Below are positions 35,282 through 37,350 of a stretch of 37,350 bases of DNA, piece after piece. Position 1 is the first letter of the stretch. Each line of letters begins with the position of its first letter. The stretch comes from Rhodocyclaceae bacterium (lineage in GTDB: Bacteria; Pseudomonadota; Gammaproteobacteria; Burkholderiales; Rhodocyclaceae): positions 1 through 37,350 of the forward strand of contig WBUF01000023.1 of the NCBI GenBank assembly GCA_008933825.1, in the 5' to 3' direction. The position numbers were made by a program, and so were the translations under genes. The notes below the pieces were generated by a model that was not told the origin of the DNA, did not search any database, and saw nothing but the letters and a program-made list of their open reading frames with translations.

Positions 35282-36124
35282 TTACTTGAAGCGGACCGAA
35301 ACGCTCGGGTTGCCCGGCAGGCCTTCGTAGGTGACCGTGACGGCCGTGCCGGGCTTGGCGAAGTTCGGCGCCGTGAAGGAACCGAGGCTGAGGACGTCGC
35401 CGGCGCGCAGCTTGCCGCCCGACTTGGCGAGGTCCTGCGCCAGCCAGAGGACGGCGTTGAGCGGATGACCGAGGATGGCCGCGCCGGGCGCCTTGCCGAG
35501 TTCCTTGCCGTCCCCGTCGCGCATGACGACGGTCATCCTGCCGAGCGCGTCGGCCATCTCTGGCGCGGCCGCGATCGGCCTGCCCAGCACGCCGAGGCGC
35601 GCGCCGACGTTGAAGGAGGTGATGATGGCGCCGGTGAGCGGCTGCTCTTTGGCCGTCACCAGGTCCGGCAGTTCGATGAAGGGGCGGATGGCGGAAACGT
35701 GCTTGATCACGTCGGCCGGCGTCTTCGCCTGGTTGATGCCTTCGTCCTTGACCACCACCACGATGTCGGCCTCGAAGAAGGGAATGGCGCCGAACTTCGC
35801 CGGCACTTCCGCGCCGTCCTCGATCAGCATCTTCTCCAGCAGCACGCCGCGCACCGGGGAACTTACACCGAAACGTTTCTGCACCGCCGGGTTGGTGAGG
35901 CCGGCCTTGTAGCCGACCACCCGGCCGTGGCTGGCGGCGAGTTCCGCGACGAGGCCGTCGCGGATGCGCTCGGCCCGCTCCATGGTCATCTCCTTGGACA
36001 GGCCGGAGGTGGGCTGCATGGCATTATAGTTGGCGGCGAGCTGGCGGCTTTCCGGCGGCACCGTGGCGCAGGCGGCCAGGACAAGGGTTGCGGCAAACGA
36101 CACGATCACGTTGCGGTGTTTCAT
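35282..36124 (-). CDS. Lipoprotein with 2-keto-4-pentenoate hydratase (MhpD/FAH-superfamily) fold
   Basis: This 280-residue protein starts with a lipoprotein signal peptide (hydrophobic residues 6-18, lipobox L16-A17-A18-C19; no Asp at +2). The rest aligns with hydratase/decarboxylase enzymes of meta-cleavage pathways: GRVVGYKAGLTNPAVQKRFG (the GYKxGLT motif), SPVRGVLLEKMLIEDG, FFEADIVVVVKDEG and IRPFIELPDL. E118, D120 and E151 have the spacing of the three acidic metal ligands of MhpD, with Asp replacing the second Glu. Classical members are cytoplasmic, so export with lipid anchoring is unusual. The ATG at 36124 has GAGGAGGAG upstream. It lies between proA and the chalcone-isomerase-like gene. 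Confidence 0.88.
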   Translation of the reverse strand: MKHRNVIVSFAATLVLAACATVPPESRQLAANYNAMQPTSGLSKEMTMERAERIRDGLVAELAASHGRVVGYKAGLTNPAVQKRFGVSSPVRGVLLEKMLIEDGAEVPAKFGAIPFFEADIVVVVKDEGINQAKTPADVIKHVSAIRPFIELPDLVTAKEQPLTGAIITSFNVGARLGVLGRPIAAAPEMADALGRMTVVMRDGDGKELGKAPGAAILGHPLNAVLWLAQDLAKSGGKLRAGDVLSLGSFTAPNFAKPGTAVTVTYEGLPGNPSVSVRFK

Positions 36125-36159
36125 GGCTCCTCCTCGTTGTTGTGCCGCCGTGTCACGGC

Positions 36160-36168
36160 GACTGACTT
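36160..36168 (+). repeat. Dispersed GACTGACTT word, copy 9 (intergenic, just after proA)
   Basis: Context GGCGACTGACTTTTTACGC. It lies in the 45-base gap between proA and the lipoprotein gene, two bases from the proA stop and next to a short inverted repeat (GCCGTG/CACGGC), and is not protein-coding. Confidence 0.6.
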
Positions 36169-36169
36169 T

Positions 36170-37350
36170 TTACGCTCTAACTTCCCCGTTGCCCAGCACG
36201 ATCCATTTCAGGCTGGTCAGGCCTTCCAGGCCGACCGGGCCGCGGGCGTGGATCTTGTCCGTCGAGATGCCGATTTCGGCGCCGAGGCCGTACTCGAAGC
36301 CGTCGGCGAAGCGCGTCGAGGCATTCACCATCACCGAGGCCGAATCCACCTCGCGCAGGAAGCGCAGGGCGCGCGTGTAGTCCTCGGTGACGATGGCGTC
36401 GGTGTGCTGGGAGGAATATTTGTTGATGTGGGCGATGGCCTCGTCCACGCCCGCCACCACCTTCACGGCGAGGATGGCGGCGAGGTACTCCTCGTACCAG
36501 TCCTGCTCGGTCGCTTCCTTGAGCCTGGCGGCGTCGATGCCTGCGCCGCGCAGGATCGCCAGCGACTCGGCGCAGCCGCGCAGCTCCACGCCCTTGCCGG
36601 CCAGCAGGGCGCCGAGTTGCGGCAGCAAGGCCTTGGCGACGCCGCGCGCCACCAGCAGCGATTCGGCGGTGTTGCAGGTGCCCAGCCTTTGCGTCTTGGC
36701 GTTGTCGACGATGGCGAGCGCCTTGCCGGCGTCGGCGTCGTCGTCGACATAGACGTGGCAATTGCCGTCGAGGTGCTTGATGACCGGGATGCGCGCCTCG
36801 TTCGAGATGCGCTCGATGAGGCCCTTGCCGCCGCGCGGCACGATGACGTCGACGAACTCCTTCATCGTGACGAGCGCGCCGACGGCGGCGCGGTCGGTGG
36901 TGTCCACCACCTGCACCGCTTCGGCCGGCAGCCCGGCTTCGCGCAGGCCCTCGTGCACCAGCGCGGCCAGCGCGCGGTTGCAGCGGATCGCTTCCGAGCC
37001 GCCGCGCAGGATGGTCGCGTTGCCGGCCTTCAGGCACAGCCCGGCGGCGTCGACGGTGACGTTGGGACGCGCTTCATAAATGATGCCGATGACGCCGAGC
37101 GGCACGCGCATGCGGCCGACCTGGATGCCGGAGGGGCGGAACTTGAGGTCGGTCATCTCGCCGATCGGATCGGCGAGGGCGGCGATCTGCTCCAGCCCTT
37201 CCGCCATGGTCGCCACCGACTTGTCGGAGAGGGCGAGGCGATCGAGCAGGGCCTCGTCGAGGCCGGCGGCGCGCGCGGCGTCGAGGTCCTCGCGGTTGGC
37301 GGCGAGCAGCGCCGCGCGCTCGCGGCGGATGGCCGCCGCCATCGCCAGCA
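36170..37350 (-). CDS. proA: Gamma-glutamyl phosphate reductase ProA, partial (N-terminus outside window)
   Basis: About 392 residues are visible; roughly the first 25-30 lie beyond the right edge. The enzyme reduces gamma-glutamyl phosphate to glutamate-5-semialdehyde in proline synthesis. The aldehyde-dehydrogenase-fold motifs are clear: [55 protein letters not shown], the catalytic cysteine in [13 protein letters not shown], and [19 protein letters not shown] [28 protein letters not shown]. It heads, within the window, the minus-strand run that continues with the lipoprotein and TRAP genes. Confidence 0.96.
   Translation of the reverse strand, partial: LAMAAAIRRERAALLAANREDLDAARAAGLDEALLDRLALSDKSVATMAEGLEQIAALADPIGEMTDLKFRPSGIQVGRMRVPLGVIGIIYEARPNVTVDAAGLCLKAGNATILRGGSEAIRCNRALAALVHEGLREAGLPAEAVQVVDTTDRAAVGALVTMKEFVDVIVPRGGKGLIERISNEARIPVIKHLDGNCHVYVDDDADAGKALAIVDNAKTQRLGTCNTAESLLVARGVAKALLPQLGALLAGKGVELRGCAESLAILRGAGIDAARLKEATEQDWYEEYLAAILAVKVVAGVDEAIAHINKYSSQHTDAIVTEDYTRALRFLREVDSASVMVNASTRFADGFEYGLGAEIGISTDKIHARGPVGLEGLTSLKWIVLGNGEVRA

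Overview
The window is a chromosomal segment of a high-G+C Betaproteobacterium, most likely a Rhodocyclales-type or related aromatic-degrading lineage. The evidence is the gene order rpsU-yqeY-dnaG-rpoD with tRNA-Ile(CAU) behind rpoD, the block miaB-phoH-ybeY-corC-lnt, a STAS-fused MlaE operon, and a DmpR/XylR-type phenolic sensor beside a p-cresol-methylhydroxylase-like cytochrome c. Most of the window is conserved housekeeping DNA with accessory genes at both ends. No insertion sequence, prophage, CRISPR array or rRNA gene was seen, and no gap between genes exceeds 300 bases.

Layout. 1-3.9 kb: an aromatic-compound module, with an exported protein cut by the window edge, a small c-type cytochrome with a sigma-54 promoter and an upstream inverted-repeat enhancer site, the sigma-54 activator, and a divergent AraC-family regulator. 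4.0-6.1 kb: dsbC and a UbiH-family hydroxylase on the minus strand, then tRNA-Met. 6.1-11.6 kb: a plus-strand operon (unknown gene, miaB, phoH, ybeY, corC, lnt) closed by a strong terminator. 11.7-21 kb: a small unknown gene on the minus strand, then mlaE-mlaF-mlaD, glyQ-glyS, gmhB, plsC, a pair of YgjP/DUF45-like genes and gloA. 21-27 kb, minus strand: an acyltransferase, tRNA-Ile2 and the macromolecular synthesis operon. 27-29.6 kb: tsaD, plsY, folB and ybaK in alternating orientation. 29.6-37.35 kb, minus strand: proA (cut by the window edge), a lipoprotein with a 2-keto-4-pentenoate-hydratase fold, a chalcone-isomerase-like exported protein, a TAXI-TRAP transporter (binding protein, fused permease, DUF1850 protein), ogt and xerD.

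The genes mainly serve RNA modification and ribosome maturation (miaB, ybeY, phoH, tsaD, ybaK, glyQS), envelope building (lnt, mla, gmhB, plsC, plsY), replication and transcription initiation (dnaG, rpoD), chromosome maintenance (xerD, ogt) and solute uptake (TRAP).

The least expected signals are: (1) a dispersed short word, GACTGACTT, present eight times plus one near match, on both strands, in several reading frames and once between genes, which looks like a DNA-level signal such as an uptake or orientation sequence; (2) two adjacent YgjP/DUF45-like proteins, one apparently lacking its catalytic HExxH, both starting with a QLELPL motif like the sliding-clamp-binding motif of Hda; (3) a lipid-anchored, exported member of the normally cytoplasmic MhpD hydratase family; (4) a candidate intergenic small RNA with its own promoter and terminator; (5) a recurring spacing of a -10 box six bases before ATG that suggests leaderless transcripts.
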